The notes beneath the pieces are model-generated. The model did no database searches, was not told the DNA's origin, and saw nothing but the letters and a program-made list of their open reading frames with translations. DNA of 64,000 nt, taken from NCBI GenBank assembly GCA_033675265.1, contig JAUJYZ010000431.1, forward strand, positions 263,001-327,000, in the 5' to 3' direction. This DNA is from Actinostola sp. cb2023. Lineage: Eukaryota; Cnidaria; Anthozoa; Actiniaria; Actinostolidae. The stretch's first letter is position 1; the number at the start of each line of letters is the position of its first letter. Positions 47,029 to 56,960 of this stretch are shown piece by piece. The position numbers were made by a program, and so were the translations under genes.

Positions 47029-50000
47029 TTATAACATGTACCTATTTGTAATGTTTATGAATTCTAGCAATGCATTCTCGAATGGCCCTTCCTGTCCATT
47101 AACCAAGAAGGAGTTTATTGGAACCAAAGAGGGATAGACTTGGGTGAAATCTCTATCCCTCATCATCCTTCCTGCATAGTTGTTGTCGAAAGGATCACTG
47201 CCAAAGATGGTTCCTTCAGTTATATTTCCACCCATATGTCTGTATTCTGTAACAACTTTCCTTCCTAATGGCAAAAGGTTGGGGTATACTTGAGCACAGC
47301 GCATGTTACTCCAAAAACGAGTTTCTGGGACACCTTTTCCTAAACATGAACAGATTGTTAAGGTGCGGATACAAATGGGACGTCGCCGGCGACCGGGGGT
47401 TTTGAGGGAGTTGTCACACGTAGCAACTTTCTTTGCGAAGTAGACTTGCTCCAAGTCTCGCTCGTTCGGTCGTTCACATATATGATAAGATTTGTTGCGT
47501 GCGACGTCTCAAAAGTAGGACTTGTTTCTACTTTCTGCGAAGTCCCCAGCGCATGCAATATCAATAGACTTTGCACTAGAAAGTGTGTAAATTGTAAATT
47601 TCGTGTAACTGATCTCCAAAAGTGTGTTCTAAAATTTAATTTATCTCATGACACACCAAAAATCTATTGCTCCAACTGTTGCGATAAATCGCTTATTCAA
47701 CTGTAACATCATTAGTATGCGTTAAACTTAGTGGCGATATTACCCACATATAGTAACGTCACAAGATAATTTTTGCAATTTTGGGGTAACGTCAAGACAA
47801 ATTTATACACGTATTTACTCAGTGTGATAAACGAGCGCGCGCGCCTTGCAATTAAATAGTGTAAATTTCGTGTAAAATTAAATTAACCGATTTCCTTGTA
47901 TCGAGATTGACACGTGACGTTACACACATTTTGGTTGACGGAAGCCCACTGCAATATTTTGGCCCCCGGGGGGTGACTCCCATACAAAAGTATCGGGGAT
48001 GCTTGTCGTATCTTTTAGGGGTTGAATTTGAAATGCGAATGTCGCTATTACTTTGGTATCTTTTAGGGTGTTGAAATTAATAGAAATCCTGAATCGTAAT
48101 TACGATCGGACGGTCATGATACATAAAACGCAGGTACATGTAACCAACATGTGAAGGGTATTTGAATCAAACAGTGAGTCTTGACAGTTAGTTGTTTATG
48201 TTTGGTATTTTTAGGGTTAGAAAGCCATGAACCACGCCCATAATAAAAAGCTTATAGTATCTTTTATGGGTATTTTCGAAAAATTCCGACGAGCATTCCC
48301 GATACTTTTATACCGGAGTCCCCTCTCGGGATTTTGGCGCGACTAAAATTGAATATTCACTAGTTAGATACAATGAAAACGGTTGCAACAGAAACTTTTG
48401 GACATTTACACGAAATTAACCTGACTTGAAGAGAGCGCGTTTTTACCAGTTTTGTTTTAATGCATGCATATGTACTGTAGCCTAAATAATTTGAAAGACA
48501 TTTTACTTCCTAACTGATGCAAGTCTTTCGGCCGGCTCGTCCCTTTACAGAATCAGATACAAGGAACCGGCCGTCAATTAGCTGTCATTTTGGGTCAATT
48601 ATCCTACCTGGAACAGTACGCAGGTTCCATGCATCGATCACGTTTTGAACTGGGATTTTGCATAGGTTAATGCAAAACTCTGAAATACAATTCTTGGAAT
48701 AGCAATCATCCATATTGATTATATCAGTATTCTTTAAGCGTACTAGTGCTTGTTTTAAGGGGTAATTGCATCTGTGGTTTATTTCCACCCACACTCTCTC
48801 AGCCATGTGATTCTGAAAACAATAACGTTGATAAAAGTTTTTTAATCACATGCAGAAACACTGTAGGAGTGAGAGATGATTGAAGTCCGGGATTGAAGTG
48901 AAGTGAACAATGTTCATGTATACATGTAGGTCCGTTACCCTGATAACTGACCTGCTTCGACTGCGTTTGCATGAACGGAATTCTGCGAGTGTTTGTCCTG
49001 TGTAAAGCCAATTTTTCCTGTTGATGTAAGGTCAGATAAAACTCTCTTCCATGGTCCACTCGCACTTGGTCCCACAGTCCATATTGTAAGCATGCAGCTC
49101 TAAAAGAAAAAAAGTTGAATCAAACTTTAAAAGTAAGGAAAGTCATGGATTAGTATTCATGCTTTACTGACCTGTAGACCTGATCATAGATGGTAACATT
49201 ATTTTTTATTGGCATGGTTGAGGCACCAACAATTTTCCCGCTATAACCATCAGATGCTAACACGTGAACCACACCATATTCAGCTAGTTTTTCATTTTGG
49301 TCCATGTGGATTTTGTGACCAGTATATTCTGCATAGTAAGGTGATGGGTTTCTTAGACGCTCACTTCCTTGGCGTCTTTGCTGTTGATAAAAAGGCGTTA
49401 CCCTACACAAATTGTCTCGCACTACTCTTTCTCCAATTCTGTACCCTCTTGAACGAAGGAGCCCCGTTACCATTATTCTGCCATATGTAGGTCCTACCTG
49501 ATATATAAATGACATAGCAATTTTAATCAACGAACAAAGGGAAAGGGAGTGTTGGTTAGGATAGGCATGTTATCCGGTTTTCAAACGGAAAGTACTGACC
49601 AAATACATCGGTCAACATAAAAACAAATTTATCACAAAAAAAATATTAGCCTGCGAGCCGGCTCCAAGGGAATGGGGAGAGGGGAGCTGGCTCGCAGGCT
49701 AAAAAACTATATGCAAGAATTACATTAAATCAGAAAACCAGACATTTAGTACCAGGGGACTCTCGTTTCTATCTCCGCTTCCTCTTGCACCACAAGCTGT
49801 CAGCCGGGCTCTTTTCTATCCTTGCGGTTCATTACGTGCGGGATATAAATATGAACGCACTTAATTACCTCAGATACAAGTCCTTCTATTGCTGTCTGTA
49901 TTGCTTCTGCTGATAGGACTCCATAGTCGTGTCTGTGTATATTGCGATTGGCACAAAATAATGCAATATTTTTAGCTGACGTTCCACGTTTAAGTCCTTG

Positions 50001-50099
50001 CACCTGTAGATAGCTTTCTATCTCTTTATGCGTGAAGTTTTTCTCTTCTATCAGCTCTTTAATTATGTCTTCAAAAGGATCCAACACACTTGAAGTCAT
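47029..50099 (-). CDS. Integrase-like DDE transposase of C (open)
   Basis: Exons on the minus strand: 50099-49869, 49497-49172, 49099-48952, 48812-48608 and 47339-47029, phases 0, 2, 0, 1, giving an open frame of 406 aa. Exon 1 is the HTH (FTHKEIESYL, SAKNIALFCANR). Exon 2 has VGPTYGRIMVTGLLRSRGY and HMDQNEKLAEYG (first catalytic Asp), then SDGYSGKIVG. Exon 3 has VRVDHGREF (second Asp) and exon 4 AERVWVEINHR (Glu), spacing D-x43-E. Exons 3 and 4 are 148 and 205 nt, the same as in D. It starts at MTSSVLDPF, inside the right TIR by about 90 bp. The last intron (1.27 kb) contains another inverted repeat. Its 3' end faces the RING gene's stop, 295 bp away. Confidence 0.82.
47964..48320. repeat. 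MITE-like inverted repeat in intron 4 of C integrase
   Basis: GACTCCCATACAAAAGTATC...GGGGATGC at the left pairs with GCATTCCCGATACTTTTATACCGGAGTC at the right. The internal phrase TATCTTTTAGGG recurs. No coding. Confidence 0.6.
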
Positions 50100-51044
50100 G
50101 GTATCTGCCGTATCTCGGAACAACGGAAGAGCTTTTAGACGGGAAGTGACGTAAAATCATCTAAACTCCTCTCGGGAGGTATGTTACAGACCGTGAGAAC
50201 AGAGAACTGTGATTGGTCGAAAACAGATCACGCAGCGTAACGGCTAACAAAGAGAGCCCCACTGGGGAGGGGTGAATCAGTTACCGCCGTACCGTATCAC
50301 TCCCTCCCCCTTGGGTGCTCTTCAACGTCGAAACAAAATTTATCTTTGGAAGTAAACATTTCAAAATTAAAAGTCAACACATTTTTGAATTTTGAATTTT
50401 TGTTTTCCAAATTGAAAATGTGAAATTGAAATTTGCAACAACATATTTTATAATTTTGCTTTTTCAAGATTAAAGTTCAAAATGGAGTTTTAGCTTATTT
50501 GCGAATTTTTGAATTGTGAATTTGTTACACAACAGAATCACTGATTTAATCCGATACTATTAATTGCTGTATATTCTCAAACACTTCTAGATAAGCTAAG
50601 TCAATACCATTAAGACTTTAGGGTCCGTGTAACACTCCACAATTGAATTTTCTATTGGAAATCTTAAAACCAAAATACAAAATTGCTCGTATTTTAAGAA
50701 TTTTGATTATTACAAACTAATTTCAAAATTCAATATTGCTACATTTTTGTATATTCAAACTTTAGAATTAAGTTCAAAATTCTTAAAAGCACACAAAATC
50801 ACATATTTTTAATTTTTAAAAACCAAAAAAAGAGCTAATTGATTATTGACAAAATCTTTGTAATTTAAGATGGAAGCTCCCTTTAGGGGAGGGGTCAAAG
50901 GAGCTGTTGGTCGGACAATATATTTACATTGCCACCTCACCCATATATGTTACTTTTCAACCAAGGTACACCCGCTCCCACGACTGAACTTCTGGTGCAC
51001 ATGCCATAATCTACAAACGTGAAAAATCATTTTCGACCAATCAT

Positions 51045-52120
51045 AGCTCTCCATTTTGTCAGCCAACTTCTCATTTTGAACTACATGGATCTTATGTCCA
51101 GCATATGCTGCAAAATATGGAGTCGCATTTCGAAGTCTTTCCGTGTCCCATCGCCTTTGTGCCTGATAAAATGGAGTTGTTTTTGCTAAGCTTTGCGGCC
51201 GAACCGCTCGTTTCCCAAGATTATAACCCCTAGAACGAAGGAGAGTTAATATTCTTCTACCGTATGTATGCCCAACCTGTAAAAGAACAATAAGCATATA
51301 CTATAGTACGCTATTAGAATCGTTCAATGGCTTGGTACTACTGACAGTGGAACCCGGCCTTACGGACACGCAGTTAATACGGACACCCGGTTAATCCCGG
51401 TCCCGGCTGAAACTCATACAAATGCCTATAAAATATACCCGTTTCATACGTACAACGGATAATACGGACAACGGACACTTTTTCCTCTCCAAATATGCCC
51501 ATTTTCATACAAAGTCTACCCGGTTACACTTTATTTTCTCAAGACAACGACAATGTGTAAATTAATCGCTTATATTACATGCGATCAGAGATTCAAGTAT
51601 TCAATAGCAATTCAAGTAGCAATAGCAATGTATTACACAATCACGAGTGACGTAAATTGACCAACCCGGTTAATACGGACACTGCGCGGTCTCGTCCCGA
51701 TGGTGTCCGTATTAACCGGGTTCCATTGTATTGAAAGTGAACTCTCGTTATAGCACACATCCTCAGGACCGTCATTTGTTGTCCGTATAAATAGCGAGAG
51801 TCCGTTATTTTCAGTCATTGCAGTATTAATTTTTGCCGGGGATCTAACCGGCCTGTCCGTACGTATTAGCGAGGTGTCCGTAATAAGGGGGTCCTCAAGG
51901 CGAGAGTTGACTGAGTAGCAGAGTAGGCGGTAATACTTGATGTACTGTGCTATCAACCTGTTCTTGTGACATAGCACCATAATCAAATCTGTGGATTTCC
52001 TGCTACAAAAGAGTTCTATGATTTTCCTTGAAAATCCTCACTTATCATGCTGGTTGCTAAGCAAATATTCTGAAACTTGCTTATATGTAAACTTCCTTTC
52101 AGTCGTGGGAGAGGGTGTAC
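51045..52120 (-). pseudogene. Integrase remnant in F
   Basis: On the minus strand, about 52120-51900 reads ERKFTYKQVSEYLLSNQ, a stop, then GFSRKIIELFC, the HTH exon with breaks. Exon 2 (51276 to about 51045) reads VGHTYGRRILTLLRSRGY and then HVVQNEKLA, where intact copies have DQNEKL, so the first catalytic Asp is now Val. Similarity ends soon after. No exons for the second Asp or Glu. Confidence 0.75.
51345..51729. repeat. MITE with CAGTGGAACCCGG ends in F
   Basis: The left end CAGTGGAACCCGG and the complement of the right end CAATGGAACCCGG match. CGGTTAATACGGACAC-type phrases repeat inside both ends. It lies between the two integrase exon remnants of F. Confidence 0.75.
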
Positions 52121-52629
52121 CTTGGTTGAAAAGTAACATATATGGGTGGGGTGGCATATAAATATATTGTCCTCTCTTGACCAACAGCTCCTTTGACCCC
52201 TCCCCTAAAGGGAGCTTCCATCTTTTGAAACTTAAAAAAGTGAAATTACAAAGATTTTGTAAATTGAAATCACGTTCAAATAAATAATAATCAATTAGCT
52301 CTTTTTTTGTTTTCCGTTCTGCTTTCAAAATTAAAAATATGTAATTGTGTGTGCTTTTAAGATTTTTGAACTTAATTCTAAAGTTTGAATATACAAAAAC
52401 GTAGCAATTTTGAATTCTGAATTTAGTTTGTAATAATCAAAATTCTTAAAACATGAGCAATTTTGTATTTTGGTTTTAAGATTTCCAATAGAAAATTCAA
52501 TTGTGGAGTGTTACACGTACCCTAGAGCCTCCCTTAACATTGGTAAGAGAACTCGGGTATTAGTTCAAATGATGCTTATGTGATTTAAGTTGCGCTAGTG
52601 CTCAGCCTGTACAATTTTCCGATGTCAAT

Positions 52630-52809
52630 GACACGTCCGAAGAGGAAAATGACATTTTTCGCGTTGAGCGACTCCTAAAACGTCGTGTTCAAAGAGGAGT
52701 CGTTCAGTATCTTGTTAAGTGGGCAGGCTGTCCTGTTAAAGATGCAACTTGGGAACCTGAGCAAAATATCTTTGATCGAAGTCTTATTACAGCGTTCCAT
52801 TCTTCATAG
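52630..52809 (+). pseudogene. Chromodomain tail of a lost retroelement integrase
   Basis: One frame reads FRVERLLKRRVQRGVVQYLV, then KWAGCPVKDATWEPEQNIFD, and stops at 52807-52809. This is the chromodomain pattern (aromatic YLVKW and WEP box) found at the C-terminus of chromovirus-type gypsy integrases, where it reads histone marks to guide insertion. Only about 90 bp separate it from the left LTR, so everything upstream (gag, protease, RT, RNase H, integrase core) has been deleted. It lacks a start of its own. Confidence 0.75.
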
Positions 52810-53284
52810 TTGAACTTCTTTTACTTTTTTTACTTGTTTCTTCAATCCCATATTAAAATCGGTGTAGTTACATAACCATATTTTTTTTTTAATTCTTTTA
52901 AAAATAAAATAAATAAAATAAAAACAAAAACCCAATAATAATTATAGTTAGGAATATTAGCAACAAAATAGACCAATAGTAAGTTTTTTTTTATATAACC
53001 ATGTTGGTTCCCTTCAGACGGCTTCCAGACAGCGATAGGCCTCAAGACTAAAAAATACAATCTTTTTTTTTTAATACTTAGCCATACACTCGGGCTTATT
53101 ATGCCTGTTCCCATTTGTGATAATATCACTTCCGCATTCTAGGGTGTCCCTAGCTAGTGCCTGTTTAGAGAAAACTAGATAATAAGGATACCATAATAAG
53201 AAAAATGAGTACCAAGAGTAAGAATGAATAACATTATCATTCTATCTATTTTTTTTTTTTCTTTCATTTTTCATTTTTTTTTTT

Positions 53285-53520
53285 TTTTTTGCTTTCTTTC
53301 TTTCCTCTCTAATCTGTATTGGACAGCCAGTCGAGAGTGACACTAATTGATTTTTTTTCTTTCTTCCTTTCCTCTGTAATCTGTATTGGACAGCCAATCG
53401 AGAGCGACATTAATAATTTTCTCTCTCTTCCCTTCCTCTCTAATCTGTATTGGACAGCCAGTCGAGAGTCTCAATAAGTTCCTCTTTCTCTTTTTCTAGC
53501 TTGGTTCTATTGTCTATTGG
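53285..53520. repeat. Three to four ~68-bp repeats before G's RING frame
   Basis: AATCTGTATTGGACAGCCA followed by TCGAGAG occurs three times (about 53312, 53380 and 53446), each after a T/C-rich tract. A diverged fourth copy (TTGTCTATTGGAAGCCCAATC) is near 53509. It lies between the chromodomain stub and the RING frame and could be a leader or RNA structure; its role is unknown. Confidence 0.65.
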
Positions 53521-53571
53521 AAGCCCAATCTAGATCATAAGACTCGGTTTGCCTTTTATTCCTACGTCTAG

Positions 53572-54030
53572 ATGCCTCGCACTCGTAGACGCAACAGATA
53601 TCGAGACCGACAACGTCTTCTCCGCCACCTCCAAAAACGCTGTTATATTTGTTATGAGCGACGGGAGGAAGACTCCGTACCTACTCCATGTTGCGGAAAA
53701 TTTATCCATGAGATATGCCTCGCTAGAGCATTTTATGCTTCCTTCTATCCTGGCATATATCGATGTCCATTTTGTAGATGCCAAATTACGCCTTTCAATA
53801 TTGATGAGCCATTTTATCTCACTACTCCTCCTGGAGCTGTCCCTTATGGCTTTAGTACCTTAAACTTTTATATCACTTGGACGGATGATAACCATCCCGG
53901 TCCATGGGACGAACCACCTCCAACCCCCGTAGTACCCCCACAGGGATGGGCACTAACCATGGAAAGACTACGACGCGAAATGAGATCGCTCACCCCCAGC
54001 AACACAAACGACCGATCTTATCCTGGTTAA
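53572..54030 (+). CDS. RING-finger protein in retroelement G
   Basis: 152-aa open frame. An Arg-rich N-terminus (PRTRRRNRYRDRQRLLRH) is followed by a finger at about residues 24-68: CYIC, then CCGKFIHEIC and CPFCRC, i.e. CX2C...CC-x5-H-x2-C...CX2C, which keeps the His and all zinc positions expected of a RING. The C-terminal half is proline-rich (DEPPPTPVVPP). It is probably a ubiquitin-ligase-like accessory. It is not obviously homologous outside the finger to the RING proteins of transposons A-D. Such a gene between pol and env is unusual for gypsy-type elements. Confidence 0.75.
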   Translation: MPRTRRRNRYRDRQRLLRHLQKRCYICYERREEDSVPTPCCGKFIHEICLARAFYASFYPGIYRCPFCRCQITPFNIDEPFYLTTPPGAVPYGFSTLNFYITWTDDNHPGPWDEPPPTPVVPPQGWALTMERLRREMRSLTPSNTNDRSYPG

Positions 54031-54317
54031 TTGGTAATACTTTTATTCATAAATAATACTAAATAATATTAAAAATGGATGCATTTCCTTCTCTTAATTA
54101 TTAAGACAAAATGTCCTTCCCAGGGACTTATCAGAGCTCTCTCTCTCTCCTAAAAAAAAATAATAAAATAAAATAGATACGCTCGTTGAGCATTTTTCCA
54201 CTCAATGTCCCATTTGTAAAAACAACAATTGCAGTTTGGCCTTATGTTACACAAGGATCCCCCAACTGCAATTCGATTAACGTTACAATGTTAAAATATA
54301 AATTTAAGGTTATAATA

Positions 54318-54355
54318 TATATCTATATTTTTTTTTTCTCTCATTTATTTTGCAG
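54318..54355 (+). promoter_or_regulatory. Candidate splice acceptor before envelope-like frame
   Basis: A long T/C tract (about 54328-54350) ends in TTTTGCAG at 54355, ten bases before the first ATG (54365). The position is what a spliced subgenomic envelope mRNA would need. The matching donor is not identified. Confidence 0.5.
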
Positions 54356-54364
54356 CAAATCACC

Positions 54365-55963
54365 ATGATCCTCTTTCTCCTTCTAATGCTAAGCACTGCT
54401 GTAATTGTTAAAACCAATAATTTTGATAATACCGGCAAAACCGTAATCTATTATCCATCTTCTCTTATGCTCGCCACTAATCCTAGGCCTGTTTTCTTCT
54501 ACCATGATACTCAGATTTTGAACTTTGTTTTAAAATTGAATATTCCTCCATTAGGTAGAAGCCAAGGTGCTAGATTCACCTGTTCAAAACACCAGCATGA
54601 CTTTATGAACCAAATTTTGGCCTCATTGTATCGCACAGGCGAAAATATTCAACGCCTTCTTTCTTTACCAGGTTTTACCAATTTGATTGAGTGTTCAACC
54701 TACCTAAAACGCTCGTATACATTTTATACAAAGTTTCGTTCCAGTATGCTTTGTCCACGTTTCTTTCGTTCTACCTTACAAGAGTGTAAGGAATGGGCTT
54801 TATACAAATGTGTCCGTATAAATGCACATGAAAAACTTTGGCTTAAACGTAAGTCGCGTGCTAGACGATCTGCTTGGACATGCCATGCTGGTATGCTCGG
54901 CATAATTCGAAAATTTTATACAGCCTTTGGTGGCAATTGCGAATCTAATCATATCAACCATCTCAAACTTACTTTACGCGACATAGTGGGAGCCCTGAAA
55001 GCCGAAGAGGCAAATATGAAAGTTATTTTTGGAAAAACGGTACACATTATCAAAATAACAGACAAACTTACAACAAAAGTTAATGAAATAACCAATAACC
55101 TTAAAGATATTGATATCACTCTACATTCTTGGCAAATATACATTAACAAATTTCTTAAGAAACAAAATTGCTATGTAAACGCCCATTTGGATTTTTTAGG
55201 ACAATTCTCATCACAAACAAACAAACTTTTTAATGCACTTCTTCGTTTGGTAGAAATACAAGACATTGTCACTCAGTTTGCTCATTTAAGAAATCGCCAA
55301 TTGGTAGGCTATAGTGACCTTCCTCAAGCAGTTATTGCTGCGGTTTCCTCACGTTTTAAATCTTTACCAGAAATGTCACTAACAGCCAAAGCACTTGACG
55401 ATGATTTTCCATTACTAATTAATCCAGTCACTGAGTATGAACGTAGTAAGATGTATATTTCTCTTCACACGTTGGTAACCGTTCCTCGTATTACTAATAC
55501 GAAAGCTTTCTGTACAATTGAATCACTAGTTCCAGTAAAATATCAAATTAAGGATAAGTGTTATTCAGGACCTTTAGCAAGAGAAGATCTAGTATTAGTT
55601 TCTTGTCTCGATTATAATTTTATTTTAAAGGCTGATGCGCTGGTTGCATGCTTTAATCAACATAATGCATTTATTTGTCCTGATACTCTTCTGAAAACCT
55701 CAGACAATGCTACTTGGCTTGGTCTTCCATGGACTGATGGTACTCAAGTTAATTTCAAACGAAACCATGTTCCAATACCATGTGATTCATTGGAGCCTAT
55801 ATACCATCTTGGTGGAAGGTACTACCTAGCCACAACAACCATCAACCTCTCTCTAAAATCTGGAAAGCTTCAGACTACACCTCTGTCTATATACAACATA
55901 CCATGCAATGAAACCAATGAAATCTCCTCAAGACTGGAATTGGTACATGTCCAAAAACTCTAA
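54365..55963 (+). CDS. env: Envelope-like glycoprotein ectodomain of G
   Basis: 532 aa from the first ATG. The N-terminus is a signal-peptide-like stretch (MILFLLLMLSTAVIV). A basic furin-type site RKSRARRS lies at about residues 163-169 and is followed by a hydrophobic/glycine stretch ending GMLGIIRKF. Next is a helical region (about 235-275) and further Cys-rich sequence. The order (signal peptide, basic cleavage site, fusion-peptide-like segment, heptad-like helices) recalls the baculovirus F-like envelopes of errantiviruses, but no family signature is certain. The frame ends at 55963 without a membrane anchor, which lies in the next frame. Confidence 0.65.
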   Translation: MILFLLLMLSTAVIVKTNNFDNTGKTVIYYPSSLMLATNPRPVFFYHDTQILNFVLKLNIPPLGRSQGARFTCSKHQHDFMNQILASLYRTGENIQRLLSLPGFTNLIECSTYLKRSYTFYTKFRSSMLCPRFFRSTLQECKEWALYKCVRINAHEKLWLKRKSRARRSAWTCHAGMLGIIRKFYTAFGGNCESNHINHLKLTLRDIVGALKAEEANMKVIFGKTVHIIKITDKLTTKVNEITNNLKDIDITLHSWQIYINKFLKKQNCYVNAHLDFLGQFSSQTNKLFNALLRLVEIQDIVTQFAHLRNRQLVGYSDLPQAVIAAVSSRFKSLPEMSLTAKALDDDFPLLINPVTEYERSKMYISLHTLVTVPRITNTKAFCTIESLVPVKYQIKDKCYSGPLAREDLVLVSCLDYNFILKADALVACFNQHNAFICPDTLLKTSDNATWLGLPWTDGTQVNFKRNHVPIPCDSLEPIYHLGGRYYLATTTINLSLKSGKLQTTPLSIYNIPCNETNEISSRLELVHVQKL

Positions 55964-55965
55964 GG

Positions 55966-56478
55966 ATGTCCATTCCACTATTTCAACCAGACCAAGTACG
56001 GTATGTAAACTGGTTACCTTCAAAAAACGATTCAGCTTTCCAACTTCATTACAAATCATTGAACATTGGACCTCAATTGCATATCAACAAAACTGTTATA
56101 GAAGCACTTGATAAAACATTCTTCAGAATAGATGGAAACTTACAACGAAAATTCCAAAAGATAGAACAAGACATTGATACGATCACAGAAACGTATGAAA
56201 CTTCCGACGCTCTGATTGTCGCAAGTGTTGCACTTGGCCTAGCATTTTGTAACAGTACCACTCTCATAATATTCCTATGCTGTTACTACAAGATGAACAA
56301 ACATCAAAATGAACAGATCAATAACTATGTCGTAAAATATCAAAAGAAACTTACTACTGACGAACAACAATGTATTGAATGCCAAAATTCTATGGAGTCT
56401 ACTGAACAACACCTTGAATGTACTCATCTACATTGTCAGGATGATATTCCAACTGATGTTCCAGGACAACCGATTTGA
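55966..56478 (+). CDS. Membrane-anchor part of the envelope-like region of G
   Basis: 170-aa frame in a different phase from the upstream one, starting 3 bases after its stop. It has a helical stem (QRKFQKIEQDIDTITETYE), a strong membrane segment at about residues 83-107 (ALIVASVALGLAFCNS...IIFLCCYY), and a short Cys/His-containing tail. It is most simply the C-terminal part of the same envelope protein, separated by a frameshift; a separate small membrane protein is the alternative. As the sequence stands the two parts are not one polypeptide. Confidence 0.6.
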   Translation: MSIPLFQPDQVRYVNWLPSKNDSAFQLHYKSLNIGPQLHINKTVIEALDKTFFRIDGNLQRKFQKIEQDIDTITETYETSDALIVASVALGLAFCNSTTLIIFLCCYYKMNKHQNEQINNYVVKYQKKLTTDEQQCIECQNSMESTEQHLECTHLHCQDDIPTDVPGQPI

Positions 56479-56960
56479 ACTATCAAAAAACTACGGTAAC
56501 ACTGAATCAAACAAAGAACTATGAACTATGAACTATTTTACGGAACAATTTAGATTTAAGAACATTGAACACTGATATAACTATACTGCAGTTATTTTCA
56601 GATATATTGATTGAACTTTATAATCATATATTTTTAAGTATGATAATCAACATCATTGAGTGTGGTTTTGATATGACAAACCACAAATTGTATTAAGTAG
56701 TCTATATATAAAAAATAAAAAAAATGGAAAAGGAACAAGAAATAACAACAACAACAAAATATATATGTTAAAATTATCATTTTATAGTTATTAGAAAACG
56801 ACAAGGATGATTATATATATAATTATCGCATAAGCTTACAATCTTATATTGATTCTACACATTTAGTGGTAGCACAAAAAAAAAAAAAAAAAACGGTTCG
56901 TTTAAATCAGTATATAATCAAATTTTTTATCGACGGAGCTCTAAATTAAGAAGAGAGCCA

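Larger units (their letters stand above)
36278..50319 (-). mobile_element. Transposon C: two-gene element, inverted inside B
   Basis: The left end AGCACCCAAGGGGGAAGGAG and right end GGGTGCT form inverted repeats of about 140 bp (36278 to about 36415, and about 50185-50319). They share TGATACGGTACGGCGGTAAC, CCCCTCCCCAGTGGGGCTC and a CCAAT-type box (GACCAATCACAGTTCTCTG). Flanks read GTTGAAG and CTTCAAC, which are inverted rather than duplicated, so exact ends are uncertain. Genes: RING-like (43568-46734, plus strand, frameshifted) and integrase (50099-47029, minus strand, open), convergent as in A, B and D but in the opposite overall orientation. The TIR sequence differs from the GGGTCCGTG type, so C is a separate family. 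Gypsy element H is inserted upstream of its RING gene. Confidence 0.75.
50621..52522 (-). mobile_element. Transposon F: internally deleted copy in G's left LTR
   Basis: The ends are GGGTCCGTGTAACACTCC and (complement of right) GGGTACGTGTAACACTCC, with TA on each side (50619-50620 and 52523-52524). The TIRs are long (about 330-390 bp; inner parts share ATATATGTTACTTTTCAACC). The core retains decayed integrase exons 1 and 2 on the minus strand and a MITE. There is no RING gene. It is non-autonomous and gives the clearest view of this family's terminus and TA flank. Confidence 0.8.
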
